From: Madurella fahalii
Lineage: Eukaryota; Ascomycota; Sordariomycetes; Sordariales
DNA length: 64,000 nt
Direction of reading: 5' to 3'
Assembly: GCA_029876055.1 (NCBI GenBank)
Contig: CM056874.1
Location: 6,076,001 to 6,140,000 of the forward strand
Within the stretch, counting starts at the first letter, position 1. Each line of letters starts with the position of its first letter. The notes under the pieces were generated by a model that was not told where the DNA came from, searched no databases, and saw only the letters and a program-made list of their open reading frames with translations. Made by a program: the position numbers and the translations under genes. Positions 33,071-43,487 of the stretch are shown here, in pieces.

Positions 33071-34295
33071 TTAGGCTTCTTCCCCCGCCGTGGTACTCTC
33101 GCGCGTCTCGGTGCCCGTTTCTGCCTCGGGCCTCTTCTCGGTCTTATTGTGTCCTGTCGCATCGCGGCCTGGATGGTAGAACCTGATGGCATTCGTGCAG
33201 GAGCCCACCATGTCCACAAAGACTTGCACGACATCTCCATCTTTCAGCCACTCCGGAGGGTTCCTGCCCATTGCAACTCCCGCGGGTCTAGATATGGTAG
33301 ATTAGTAGTCGTAAGACCAAAGCAAACAGTACCCCGAATGAGTGGAATACATACGTCCCCATGAAGATCAGATCCCCAGGCATCAATGTCGTTCCCTGGC
33401 TCAAATACGACACAGCCTTTGCCACGGAAAATATCATGTTGCTCGTATAGCCTTTCTGTTTCAGCACCTTATTGACCCTGGTTCCCAATTCTAGATTCTG
33501 CGGGTCGGGGATGAGCTCCTTGGTGACAATGCCCGGGCCGAAGGGCGCCCAGCGGTCAAAGCCTTTGCCCATGGACCACTGACCGCCGCCGCGCTCGAGC
33601 TGCAAGTGGCGGTGCGAGACGTCGTTGCCAGCGGCGTAACCGAGCACGAAGTCCAGGGCTTGGGACTCGGGGACGTCTTTGCCTTGCCGTCCGATCACAA
33701 CCACGAGCTCGGACTCGTAGTCAAGGCTAGGGTTCTGCTGGGCTATTGCGGGAATGAGGATATCGTTGAATGGGCCGGTGACGGCTGTGAACGGTTTGTA
33801 CTAACGGAGATGTTAAATGATAGGGTGAGAAAGAGAAAGTGGGGAAGAGAGGCTATACGAAGACGACAGGCTCGTTGGGCACGGGCATGTTTGACTGTCC
33901 TCTCTTGTCAGTCGGATCTGGAGCTTCCTAACAGCGACGGCGCGCGGCGCACTTCTTCTACATCTAAGCGGCAAAGGTCAGCGGCATGCTTCCCCGGCAC
34001 CAAGACCAGTCCCGATGTACTCACGGTCACGGTAGTTGAGACCCAGACACCGCACAGTCCCGATATGGTATGGGGCTAGTGGCGAGAGCAGCTTCCTGAC
34101 GTCGGCAACATGGTTGGTGAGGGTAGGATTTTTCCAGATGTCGCCTGTGATAACGTGTGCCTGTCTAGCCATGGCTATGTCCCGTATTCCCGGGGGGAGG
34201 ATGGGTTGGCCGTAGTAGCTCAAGCCATTCGGGGCTCGAAAGCGGATGAGACGCTGCGAAACTGGATTAGCACTACTTGTTATAGTGCTGGACAT
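33071..34295 (-). CDS. fumarylacetoacetate hydrolase (FAH) family enzyme
   Basis: FAH-fold enzymes cleave or decarboxylate C-C bonds in acylpyruvate-type substrates using a bound metal. Five exons: 34295-34025, an 11-nt micro-exon 33963-33953, a 36-nt exon 33894-33859, 33800-33355 and 33287-33071. All four introns (58-67 bp) are GT...AG and phases agree, giving 326 residues. Splicing rebuilds the family block VRCLGLNYRDHVEESNMPVPNEPVVFYKPFTAVTGP; no simpler model does. Metal-site residues are visible in LDYESELVVVIG (both Glu) and GYAAGNDVSHR (Asp). The C-terminal GTPAGVAMGR block is rebuilt by the last splice. A charged tail (TEKRPEAETGTETRES) is lineage-specific. Likely close to the FAHD1/acylpyruvase or ureidoglycolate-lyase-like branch, not tyrosine-pathway FAH, which is longer. 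It shares a promoter region with the LYR gene at 34617. Confidence 0.92.
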
Positions 34296-34616
34296 GTGCT
34301 ACCAAACTCACTGAGAAGGGGACCTGCATCCTGGATTATATTCTAATAAGATGTCGTTCACGGTGGTTGCGAGTGGAAGAGATATTGCTGTACAGTCCCT
34401 TACTCAAGATGTGTACTGTACTGTACAGTGCCTGCAGACCTCAGGCGTCGGGTCCCTGCAGCGAACAACAACAACCCCTGTAGGCCTCGGCCTGCCCTTG
34501 CACTGCACACTGCAGCAGCCCCACTGACGTAGTGTCCCATGCCTGTCGGGTTGCGATGTGCCGAGGTTTTGATAAAACTTTTTTTTCCTCATCCTCAACT
34601 TTCAGTCCTCCCAGCC
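34296..34616. promoter_or_regulatory. divergent promoter, FAH-family and SDHAF1 genes
   Basis: Only 321 bp separate the two start codons. The region carries a GTACTGTACTGTACAG palindromic run (34413-34428) and a CT-rich stretch ending CAACTTTCAG just before the LYR start, which could also be a 5'-untranslated intron acceptor. Shared regulation is inference from spacing. Confidence 0.5.
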
Positions 34617-34925
34617 ATGGCCAGCACAATGCGTCTGTCGGGTCTGCAGAAAGAGGTTCTCAGCCTGTACCGTCAATGCCTCCGAGAATGCCGGAAGAAG
34701 CCCCAAGCAACCCGGCAGCACTTTCAGGCGTTTGCGAGGTAAAGCCCTGTTGAGGGAGTCGAATCGGTACTTAGTGCCAGCCGTGGTAACCGCGACGCTA
34801 GGAATGAATTCGATAAGAACATCAAGATCGACAAAAGAGACTTTGCTGCCGTTGAGTTTCTGCTTCGCAAGGGTCGCCGGCAGCTGGAAATGTACTCGTC
34901 ACCAGGGGTCAAAGACATCAAATAA
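34617..34925 (+). CDS. SDH6: LYR-motif protein, succinate dehydrogenase assembly factor 1 type
   Basis: SDHAF1/Sdh6 helps insert Fe-S clusters into the SdhB subunit of complex II in the mitochondrial matrix. Exon 1 is 34617-34738 and exon 2 is 34802-34925, around a 63-bp intron (GTAAAG...CTAG), giving 81 residues. The LYR signature is in EVLSLYRQCLREC, followed by the downstream conserved Phe/Arg region (RQHFQAFARNEFDKN). The second exon carries DFAAVEFLLRKGRRQLEMYSS, a match to the SDHAF1 C-terminal helix. Length and architecture fit Sdh6 rather than the longer LYR proteins. The start could also be the second Met, four codons in. It is divergent from the FAH gene. Confidence 0.88.
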
Positions 34926-36514
34926 TGCCCGATTGCTCCCCGCAGCGCTGCAGATGCACTTGGGCCGCCCTTCTGTTGCAGACGCGCGGGCCCTGCTGCG
35001 ATGACCGTTACGACGCCACCAGCCTGCACGAAAGCCATTGATGCTGTCACGCACAAGCCCACACCCCGGATCACCAGCGTCGGCCTACAGGGACAGAGAA
35101 ACGGCGTTCTCGCGGCCCGCGGGCCAACTGCCCAACCGGCCAAGGCGTCTCAGAGATCTCAACACTCCCTCTGCGATGCGGCGCTAGCGGATAACTGGCG
35201 CTTCTCAACAAGATACTGAGCCGGTTGAGTCCCGTATCCATCTTGGTATACCATTGTCAATCACTCTGCAAAGCCGGGACGCCGTCCGGCAAAGCAGTCG
35301 ATGGCAACCCGGACCGAAGAGGGGCCATTGGGAATTTATCCCTTGAGAATGATGACATGGGCATCAACAAGAGTCTCAAGTTCTTGCTGTGCCGTACCTG
35401 CAGACGCGGATTCAAATCTAGCGAGACGCGGCCGCATTGTACGCCGGCTTCCAGCTGACTTGCAATCTCAGAGAGCTGAGGTAGCTACTCGTAGTGGCGG
35501 TGAGATGGAGCGTGGATGAAGAGACTTGTGTCATTTCAGCTCCAAGATGGGATGGGACGCAGGTACTGGCACTTAGTTGCCGCGGTAGTTTTGTTATTCC
35601 GCCGTCACGCTTAACCTAGCGCTGCAGCACCTAGTTCTTTCTTCCGAAACTGAGACTCTCGACATGTCTTTCCCCCGTGCCCGTATCCTCCGATATCGCA
35701 TCGTCACTGTAATGACATGGTGATCATGTACTATCCCTTATTGAAACTGGACTGCCCCTTGTTATTACACGTGGGTGCCGGAGATAAGCAGGTACCGACA
35801 GCTCGATCGCCCCTTGCTGGGTTGACGAGATACACGTTATACGTACGTCGTACCGGCTAATCATCAAATGCCGCTGCTGGGTGAGCGAATTGTTTGGGCT
35901 TTTGGCTCTGCCCACTCTCGCCGAGAGGAGCTGCATACCCAGTCCCCCGTTTCAATGCTACGTACAAAATGAAGCAGAAGATCGGATGGGCGGGCGGATG
36001 GATGGATGGATCGGGAATGATACTGGGAAAACCGGGGTCCATCTTCTCTCCTTGTCCCCTTGTCCTGTCTTATTCCCGCCGCTGCCTACGAGTCGATATT
36101 GTGTATAGGTACATGGCGAGGTTGGCAATGGGCGTATGTAGGCAATATCTTCTCTGGTCTACGGTGGACAGAATGGGGTGTTTTGGACAATCCAGTAACT
36201 GCGTGCCTCTGCAGGTTACCCGGACCTAAAGCGACTACGTTCTGAGTCTGGTTTTACGACGTGAGGTAAACAGCACACATCTATCTAAAGTATGTATGAG
36301 AAGAGGTCCAAGGTCTGTGTGTCACGGAAGGGGGTTTGTACCGGAGAACCAACCGGGGAGTCAGGGAACGTAGGGTAGGGTTGCCGAACGTTTGGGGATG
36401 TAGCGATGTAAACTCGGTATTACTGTGGATTCCTCATGCAATGTAGATGTGGTGTGGTGGCGTGGAAGCAATGGAGAAGGATTCGCAGACGGGAATTTAG
36501 GAGAGGCGAGAATT

Positions 36515-36536
36515 GGGGGGGGGAGGGGGGGGGGGG
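36515..36536. repeat. interrupted poly-G tract
   Basis: Nine G, one A, then twelve G on the plus strand; intergenic. Confidence 0.85.
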
Positions 36537-37741
36537 TGAGGCAACCTTGTGACAGACGGGGGGGATGATCCCGCCAAGGGAAGATGAAGTACTGTACCTT
36601 GCTTAGTATGGTGAATACAACGAAGATCACCTGGTAATCTCCTGGTCGTGGTTCGCAGTTCGTCGGATCAAGCCGGTGCTGGGTGCCGTGTTGCGGGCTC
36701 GGCGGCCTGGCGGGTCTGTAGCATTTTGCCGCTGGGTGCACGTACATGCCCAGAGACTACATGTATTTGAGTTGGTGTTCTGTGGCCAGCGCTCTCTGCT
36801 AACCCAAAGACTTGCCACCCGCCCCCCTCCCCCCTTCCATCCCCCATTCTAGTCAGGGTTCTGCTTCCTTCTAGGCCGTAGATTAGTAGTCACGGGTAAG
36901 CTGATACGGAGATCACTCAGCACTCCCGCGGATACGTTCTAGTACCTGGTTTGCCGTCTGCGGTTCTCCGGAGTTACACGGCGGGAGCAGACCAGACGGT
37001 CCTCACCGAACTTGGAGCATTATTGGTGAGCCTGCCAACACTCGCTACGGTCCTCTTGATTCCACAGCGCTTGAGTGAGGCGGGCGGATAACAACAGCAA
37101 TCTATCACCCTCATGCAGTCCTCCCCACCCGCGTCAACACGAGGGACTTTTGCACTTCCAATTGGTGAATCGTCTCAATAGAGTTCATAAAACGGATCAT
37201 AATCGGTCCGGGGGGACGGGACGGAGGCGGGACCCGGTTCAGAAGACTACAAGAGTCTGGCGAAGAGAAGATGGAGTCCGTCGTAGGCATGAACACCGTA
37301 ACGGCAGCCCGACACTCCCAAGCGATGATGAAATACCCAATAAAAATATCCATGCCGACACTTCTGCTCCGGTAAACGGGACGTGACGGGCCCCGGCTTC
37401 CGGTACCCGTTTCCGAAAGCCTCGTAGCTCAGTAGTTTCATCCGAGGTGAAGCTTGACTCCCACCGAGGATAAATACACCTTCTCCGTTACCCACAAAAG
37501 TCTACCTACCTTAGTTGATCAACGATAACCGACTCCAATCACCTAGCGTGATCCGAGACCGAGGTACGTCCTTGCCCAGGGTATAATCTCGTATATTACC
37601 ACATATTAAAAAGCGTCAAACGAAGGCCGCTATGCAACCCACGGTAAATTACACAGCGATTCCTGCCGCCTTTCGCTTATCCTCTAACAAGCAAAGACCC
37701 ATCCCGTCCCAATCTCCAATCTCCATCGCTTGGCCAAGGCC

Positions 37742-37760
37742 GGGGGGGGGGGGGGGGGGG
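37742..37760. repeat. homopolymer G19
   Basis: Nineteen consecutive G, about 340 bp downstream of the sugar transporter stop codon. Confidence 0.9.
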
Positions 37761-38097
37761 TGAGCGGAGAGCGCAGGACGTGGGATACACAATGTTCCCA
37801 GCGGCCGGGTAAGCAAAGCGAGCCGTGTACTGCGTTGCCCTGTCTCCTCCACCCAGCCCCTGCTTAATCCCCGTCCCGAACCGGGGGGGAAAGAAAGCTG
37901 CATGAGATTCCGACAAGACGGGATTTTGTTGAGGCTTTTGCTTGGGAGAATAACCGAAAAGAAAAAAGACGCAGCGGAATTTTCCACCACCCGGCTTCAA
38001 TCCCAAACCCAAGAATCACTCGCTTCCCAAAACCACGCAAAGCACAAACATACAAAGCCACCACCTCGAACAAGAAGCGGAACAAGAGAGACACGGA

Positions 38098-39999
38098 CTA
38101 AGCCGATTCATCCTTGTGGATTTGAGTCTCCTTCTCGACCTGGCGGATGTCGACGTGGGCAACTTCTGCCTCGTCGCCGTCGATGATCTTGGCAAGCTCC
38201 TCGAGGGTGGGGCCCCTGGTTTCGATGTACATGAAGTAGACGAAGCAGAGCTCGAGGAAGATCCAGCACTGTAGTTTAGGGACGACCATGGTTAGCAATC
38301 GTTCGAGTGAAACACGAGCACCGACAGAGGCAGGGGCTTACAGTGTAGATGAGATAAAGCTTCCAGGTGTGGCCATTGAAATGCTCAAAGGCGACGGGGT
38401 TGGCGTAGACGTTGAGGGTGAGCGCGGCCTGAACGGAAACGTTCATGATCATGAGACCCTTGGCACGCAGCTTGTATGGCAGGATCTCAATGGCGTAGCC
38501 GACCAGGAGACCAGACCAGGCAAGGGCGTACATGAAACCGAACAGCCAAATGAAGAAGATCATGGCGTTGCCGGCTCCCGCGGCGCCGCGCTCCTCGTAG
38601 AGGCCCGCGCTGAGGGTCCAGAAGATAAAGGTACCGAACATACCGGCGGTGGCGGCAAGGAACATGGGGCGGCGGCCAACCTTGTCGACGAGCAGCGCCA
38701 TGGTAACAGAGGTGATGAGGGCGAGGACTGTCTGGCCAGCCGAGAGACCGAGTCTGGCAGTCGAGCTCTCGACACCGGCACTCAGGTACAGCAGATTGGC
38801 GTAGTTTGAAATGATGGCGTTGCCAGACCACTGCGAGAAGATACCGAGAGACAAGAGAATGGCGAGACGGTAACGGTTGCCTTTTGTCCGGAAGAAGTCC
38901 ATGTAGCTGCTGTTGTTCTTGGTCTCGTACTCGAGCCGGATCGTCTCCTTGATCTCGCGGTACTCGAACTGAACGGTGGCGTTGTTCGCATCGCCGTTGG
39001 CGTGGTACTTGGCGAGGATCTCGAGCGCCTTGTCGTGCTTATCCTTGGCAATCAGGTAACGCGGCGACTCGGGCACCCAGTAGATGAAAGCGAGCTGGAT
39101 GACGGAGGGGAAGGCCTGGAGCAGCGCGGGGATACGCCAGGACCAGTCGGACGGGATAAAGTCGGTGCCGAAGGCGATCCAGGAGACGACTACGCGTCGT
39201 TAGTTCATCGATATTCATAGACGAAGCCTTGTTTGTTGCCGCTGGCAAACTTACTTAGGGAACCGACGTTCCACAGGCAGTTGTAGACGGTAGTGAGACG
39301 TCCACGGTGCTGAGGATGGCACAGTTCGGTGAGAAGCATAGGCGAGGAGATCTGAGCCAGACTGTTGCCGAAACCAAGCATAACCCGGCCGCCCATGAAA
39401 GCTGTAGCAATCATTAGCCCAAGCCTAACCCGCAGTGCCTGCTTCATCCGCAGCGCAGAGGCAACGTACTGTTGAGGTCCTGGCAACTGCCTTGCAGGAT
39501 AGCACCGACGATCATGATGACGCAGCCAATTGCGATCGGGAGCTTACGCCCAAAATTGTCGGCCAGGATCGGACTATACGAGGCAAATTGTAAGCTTCTC
39601 TGCCCGGCCGTCGGGTCCTGTCTGTGACACTCACACAATCGGGATGGAAGCCAAGCTACCAATCTGGTAGAGGGCGCCCACGAGACCTAGAAGGCTGCCC
39701 TGAGGGTTGTGGAAGTAGGCCTTCCATTGCTCAAAGTTCTGGACGCTGTTGAAAAGCATGCTGTTTGCCAGAAAAGCGACAAGTCAGCATGGAGCCGGTT
39801 CAGATGCTGCCAGCAGCGTGATGCATTCTTACCCATCGTAGCCGGTGGTGGCGGAGGCAACGCAGAGAACAAAGGCGTAGAAGTAGAGCTTGCGGAGACC
39901 GGGATCCTTCGTCCACTCCACCCTCTCGAACTGGGGCGCCTCCTCCTGTGCGGCCACCAGCGCCGCGGCCTGAGGCGTCTTCTTGGTGAAGAGGCCCAT
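38098..39999 (-). CDS. MFS sugar transporter
   Basis: Major facilitator superfamily, sugar porter family; proton-linked uptake of hexoses, pentoses or disaccharides at the plasma membrane. Six exons: 39999-39833, 39760-39635, 39573-39470, 39401-39255, 39189-38342, 38268-38098, with five introns of 61-73 bp and consistent phases, giving 520 residues. Signatures include GYDGMLFNSVQNFEQW, the loop motif DNFGRKLPIAIG, GRVMLGFGNS, the sugar-porter PESPRYL, the second-half DKVGRRPMFL, and ETRGPTLEELAKII after the last span. These and about 12 hydrophobic spans fit the fungal sugar/lactose-permease-like branch. Substrate cannot be read from the sequence; cellodextrin, hexose and xylose porters share these motifs. 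It lies about 28 kb from the beta-glucosidase, so no cluster is claimed. Confidence 0.92.
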
Positions 40000-40422
40000 G
40001 TTGAACCACTTGGGGATATCTCGAGCTCGACGATCGGCTGTGCTGCGAGTGGCGGCAGCGTTTCAGTGGCTCTCGTCTGAGATGTTGGCGATGCAGTGGA
40101 CCCGTCTCCTTGGACCCGGGAAGCAGGGACTGACGAAAAGGCAAGAGAGAGGGAATGCAGATCCAGCCGAGGGGTTACAGTGCTTATAAGGACATGAAGG
40201 GCACGAGAGACGGCTCTGGTGTATGGGGGAGGGTCCAAGACGGACAACCGGACCGGCCAGGCGTCCAGGGATGGGCTGTTAGGGGAGTAGTAACGCGATG
40301 GGAAAGGATACGGGCTAGCCGACTGCAGAGAAGCTTAGCCAATCTCTGCACCTCGGGGAGCCACCACGCTACACGGTGAGCCCGCACTTCTGTAAATAGT
40401 CAAGTTGGACGGGCCCGCAAGC

Positions 40423-40447
40423 GTGTACTGTACTGTACATTGTTGTA
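40423..40447. repeat. TGTAC palindromic cluster
   Basis: Overlapping GTACTGTAC units followed by TGTTGTAC, about 425 bp upstream of the sugar transporter start. The same unit recurs at 34413, 40698 and 42531. Confidence 0.6.
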
Positions 40448-41761
40448 CAAGCAGGGGCCGGGACGGGGCGACGCGGCAGCATATTGTCAACGCAGTCTCG
40501 CCAGGCGTGGACCGTTTCTCAAAGAGGCTAATATCGCATCATGAGCGCCGCTGCTGAGCGCGAAGGGGTCCCATACACCGACGGCTTCAGCAATGGCATG
40601 GGAAACGGGGAGGGATTCCAGCTTGGACGGCGGGTTCCAGGCGTCCAAGCGTTCCAGACCCCTCAGATGGATGCCATCTTGGAAGACTTGGGTGGTGACT
40701 GTACAGTACATGAGTACACTACACTAGCAGATGATCACCGGGGGCCTCTCCAGTCTCCAATCTTCCCCAACTTTGGCCGGCTCTCCGCACCAGGGGCCCC
40801 CATGGGCATCCCACAGATTTCTTTCCCTTGCCGAGACTTGGCGCTCTTGGCCATGAGGGGCACATCCCAGGAGGAGTTCGTCTGGCCTGGGGAGCCTTGG
40901 GGATCGGACCGGTTTTCGCGTGGGCTCCCTGTCAGCACCCAGTCAAGCGAGCGGCCAGGCGAATGAGAGTAGCGAGCCGCTACCACTTTCAGCCAGCAAT
41001 GCGCCGCCCGGCGCTAGCGGACCGACGTTGGGATCTCGCATCGACTGTCATTCTCGTGCTGGTGCGCTTGGCTGAATTCGTGTGTGGCGGCAGACTTCGC
41101 CTCCAGGGCCGTCGTGTTTGTCTCGACGTCCTCGAAGAAGTGGAGGCGATGGCAAGAGTATATTGGGTATCCATCCGCACCAGAACTTCTGCCAACATCT
41201 GACTTGGATGCTTTGCGTGGTCGACCACGGAACCCATGGTGGAGGTGCGCTCTCAATTAGGCAATAATCGACCTTGGTAGTGTGTGTCCCTGGCCGGGTC
41301 CCGGGGTGCACGCCGTGGCAAGTATATGAAGTAACAGAGCCGTTGTGCATTATGCCATGCAGAATCGATATGAATAGCCACGTTAGCGCACCACTCGCGA
41401 CTCTCCCAGGCGGGTCTCGCTTCGCTGGGCGCGGCTGGGCATGACCCGACAACTGGAAACCGAAGAGGAGCTGGGACTCCAGAGCGAGAAGACGCCCAGG
41501 ATGGCGCTAAGCACGAGGGTTGGATAATAGCCGAAACCACCCGCACGCGCGCCACTTGCGGTTGGGGTCGTGGAGAAGCCGGCGAGGTGGTGGTGGAAGC
41601 TTGGAGCGCCACACTCATTGTTGAAACGCTTGCGACATGCGAGGCCGACGGAAACGCACCAGTGGGCAGACGTTGCGGGGTCATGATTGGGCGGTAGGAA
41701 GCGTCCCCGTAAATCCGGGCCAACACCCAGTCGGTGTTTGGCCCGCGTTCGGTCACGAGCC

Positions 41762-41781
41762 GGGGGGGGGGGGGGGGGGGG
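41762..41781. repeat. homopolymer G20
   Basis: Twenty consecutive G on the plus strand, the longest homopolymer in the window; intergenic. Confidence 0.9.
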
Positions 41782-43487
41782 CCAGGAGCCGGCACGATGG
41801 CGACAAGGCCGCTTCCCTGGGCTTCGAGAAGGGTTAGCAGAGCCGTTGCGCTACCCAATCCAAAGGCGTTCGGTGGGGTGTGTGTCAGCGCGCTTGCGGA
41901 AAAGGAGAAGGTAGTCCCGTTACGTATGTTTGTGCTTTCGTTTGCGGCTCCGTCTCTGGAAAACCCTGTAGGCTTGACCCTGCTAAGGTTTGCCAACGCC
42001 ATATTACCCGCCTTGGCGCCCATTTAGCCTAAAGAGCCCGGCTCTTGTCGAGGTGACGCTAGCCTGGGTCTCCACCCGTCGCCACTCAGGCGACCTCGGA
42101 CATCTCCAGGAGCATATCCACCACGGCTAGCTGATCGGAACGCGTGAAGGGCGCGCCGGCGTATCGTACGGTAGGGGGCCCTGTGAGGCGCCCCGTGCCG
42201 AGGGGAAGCCCCGTCTTTGACACCTGAAGGGGCGGGTCCTTTCTACATACACTAGACCAGGCACATGGCGGGTCTAATGATCTCCCTGCGTCGGTTCGCA
42301 TTCCGGCGCCGGGGCTGCGGCTGAATGTTTTTGGAACAAAACAGTCGGTGCCGTCGAGTCGTCAGCCCTCACAATCCCGTCGCGGGGTGGAAACAGAGCT
42401 GCAGACGAGAGCGCTAACTTAGTCCTCTATATCGAGACACGCTCCAAGGACATGCAGCAGGAACTTTGGTCAATATTGTGACAGCGGAAACCCCAACGGC
42501 AAGTCGCTCCGAGTACACCAGGCCTTCAGCAGTACAGTACTGTACATACATAACGGAGTAGACCCACGGACAAGGGAACTTGCCGTCGCCCCGGGCCGGC
42601 TTGGAAAGGCTGATGAAAGATAATCCCGTATCAGGCCCCTTGTGCAGCAGAGCACTTCCAATACTCACCGAACACCACACGAACAAGAGTGATGGGGGGC
42701 CTACCACTATCGGTTGGCTCTCCAAGAGTCCTGGGAGGGAGACGTAGCAGGGCCCGGCGAGAAGCTTGTCAATGAACGAGGCCTGGGAATTCTGTGTGCA
42801 CCTCAGCGAGCTCGACCCGGGACGGTGTGTTGCACCGCGGCCTGCCAGTACCACAGGACGTGCAGACAACCAATTACCAGGAACGTTGCAGCACATGAGG
42901 AGCGCGGCCTAGAAGCGGGACGGAAGGCATCGCCAAGGGTCTGTGATACGACTATGGCTTCAGGTGCTGAGCGACGTCTCCGCTTGTGGTAATTTGTAGA
43001 GTCGCGTTGGTTGCGACTGCGGGACCCCACCATGGGATGGGCCGTGCGACGTCCAGAGTGTGGAAAACGAGTTGTTGGACTCGAAGGGATGAGACAAAAA
43101 CACATCGAATCCTGAAGGATGGTCCGTCCATCATTATCCGATGCATGGCTCGATCCGCATGCCCGATGGCCGAAAGGGTCGTTCTGTTGTCGGTTCTGGT
43201 TTCAAGGCAGCGACTGATCAGCAACGGTCAATGCCATCTGGTTTTTGTTTCGACCTGCTCCGTTTGATTTGGGGGCGGGGGGGAAGAGATTGTCGCAAGT
43301 AACTCAAGACCATGTGACAATGAGTGGGCCAAGGGCGCACGAGCCACATCACGTGCATTCGCTGCAACCACTCAAGCCTGGCGCGTGTTGGCTGCGCGTC
43401 TCCAAATTTGCAACGCTGGTGCCCTCGCGCCTCGTGAAGCGACCGCGTCTGATGGAGACAGTGGCTGAGTGACATCACCACACTACC

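Larger units (their letters stand above)
34926..38097. other. intergenic, 3.2 kb, no gene seen
   Basis: No protein family, tRNA or 5S rRNA was recognised. It contains interrupted G tracts at 36515-36536 and an uninterrupted G19 tract at 37742-37760. Open frames on both strands are unrelated to known families. Confidence 0.5.
40000..43487. other. intergenic between divergent sugar transporter and MSH3 genes
   Basis: A 3.5-kb region containing both promoters and no gene I can support. It holds three GTAC/CTGTAC palindromic clusters (about 40423-40447, 40698-40717, 42531-42547) and a G20 tract (41762-41781). The 141-codon plus frame at 40541-40966 has no family resemblance. Confidence 0.5.

Noticed and set aside
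7583..40000. Possible cellodextrin-use cluster formed by the GH3 enzyme and the MFS sugar transporter
   Set aside because: They are 28 kb apart with many unrelated genes between, and no shared regulator is present.
40541..40966. 141-codon plus-strand frame upstream of the sugar transporter
   Set aside because: Gly/Pro/Arg-biased sequence without a family match, overlapping a GTAC palindromic cluster; probably chance.
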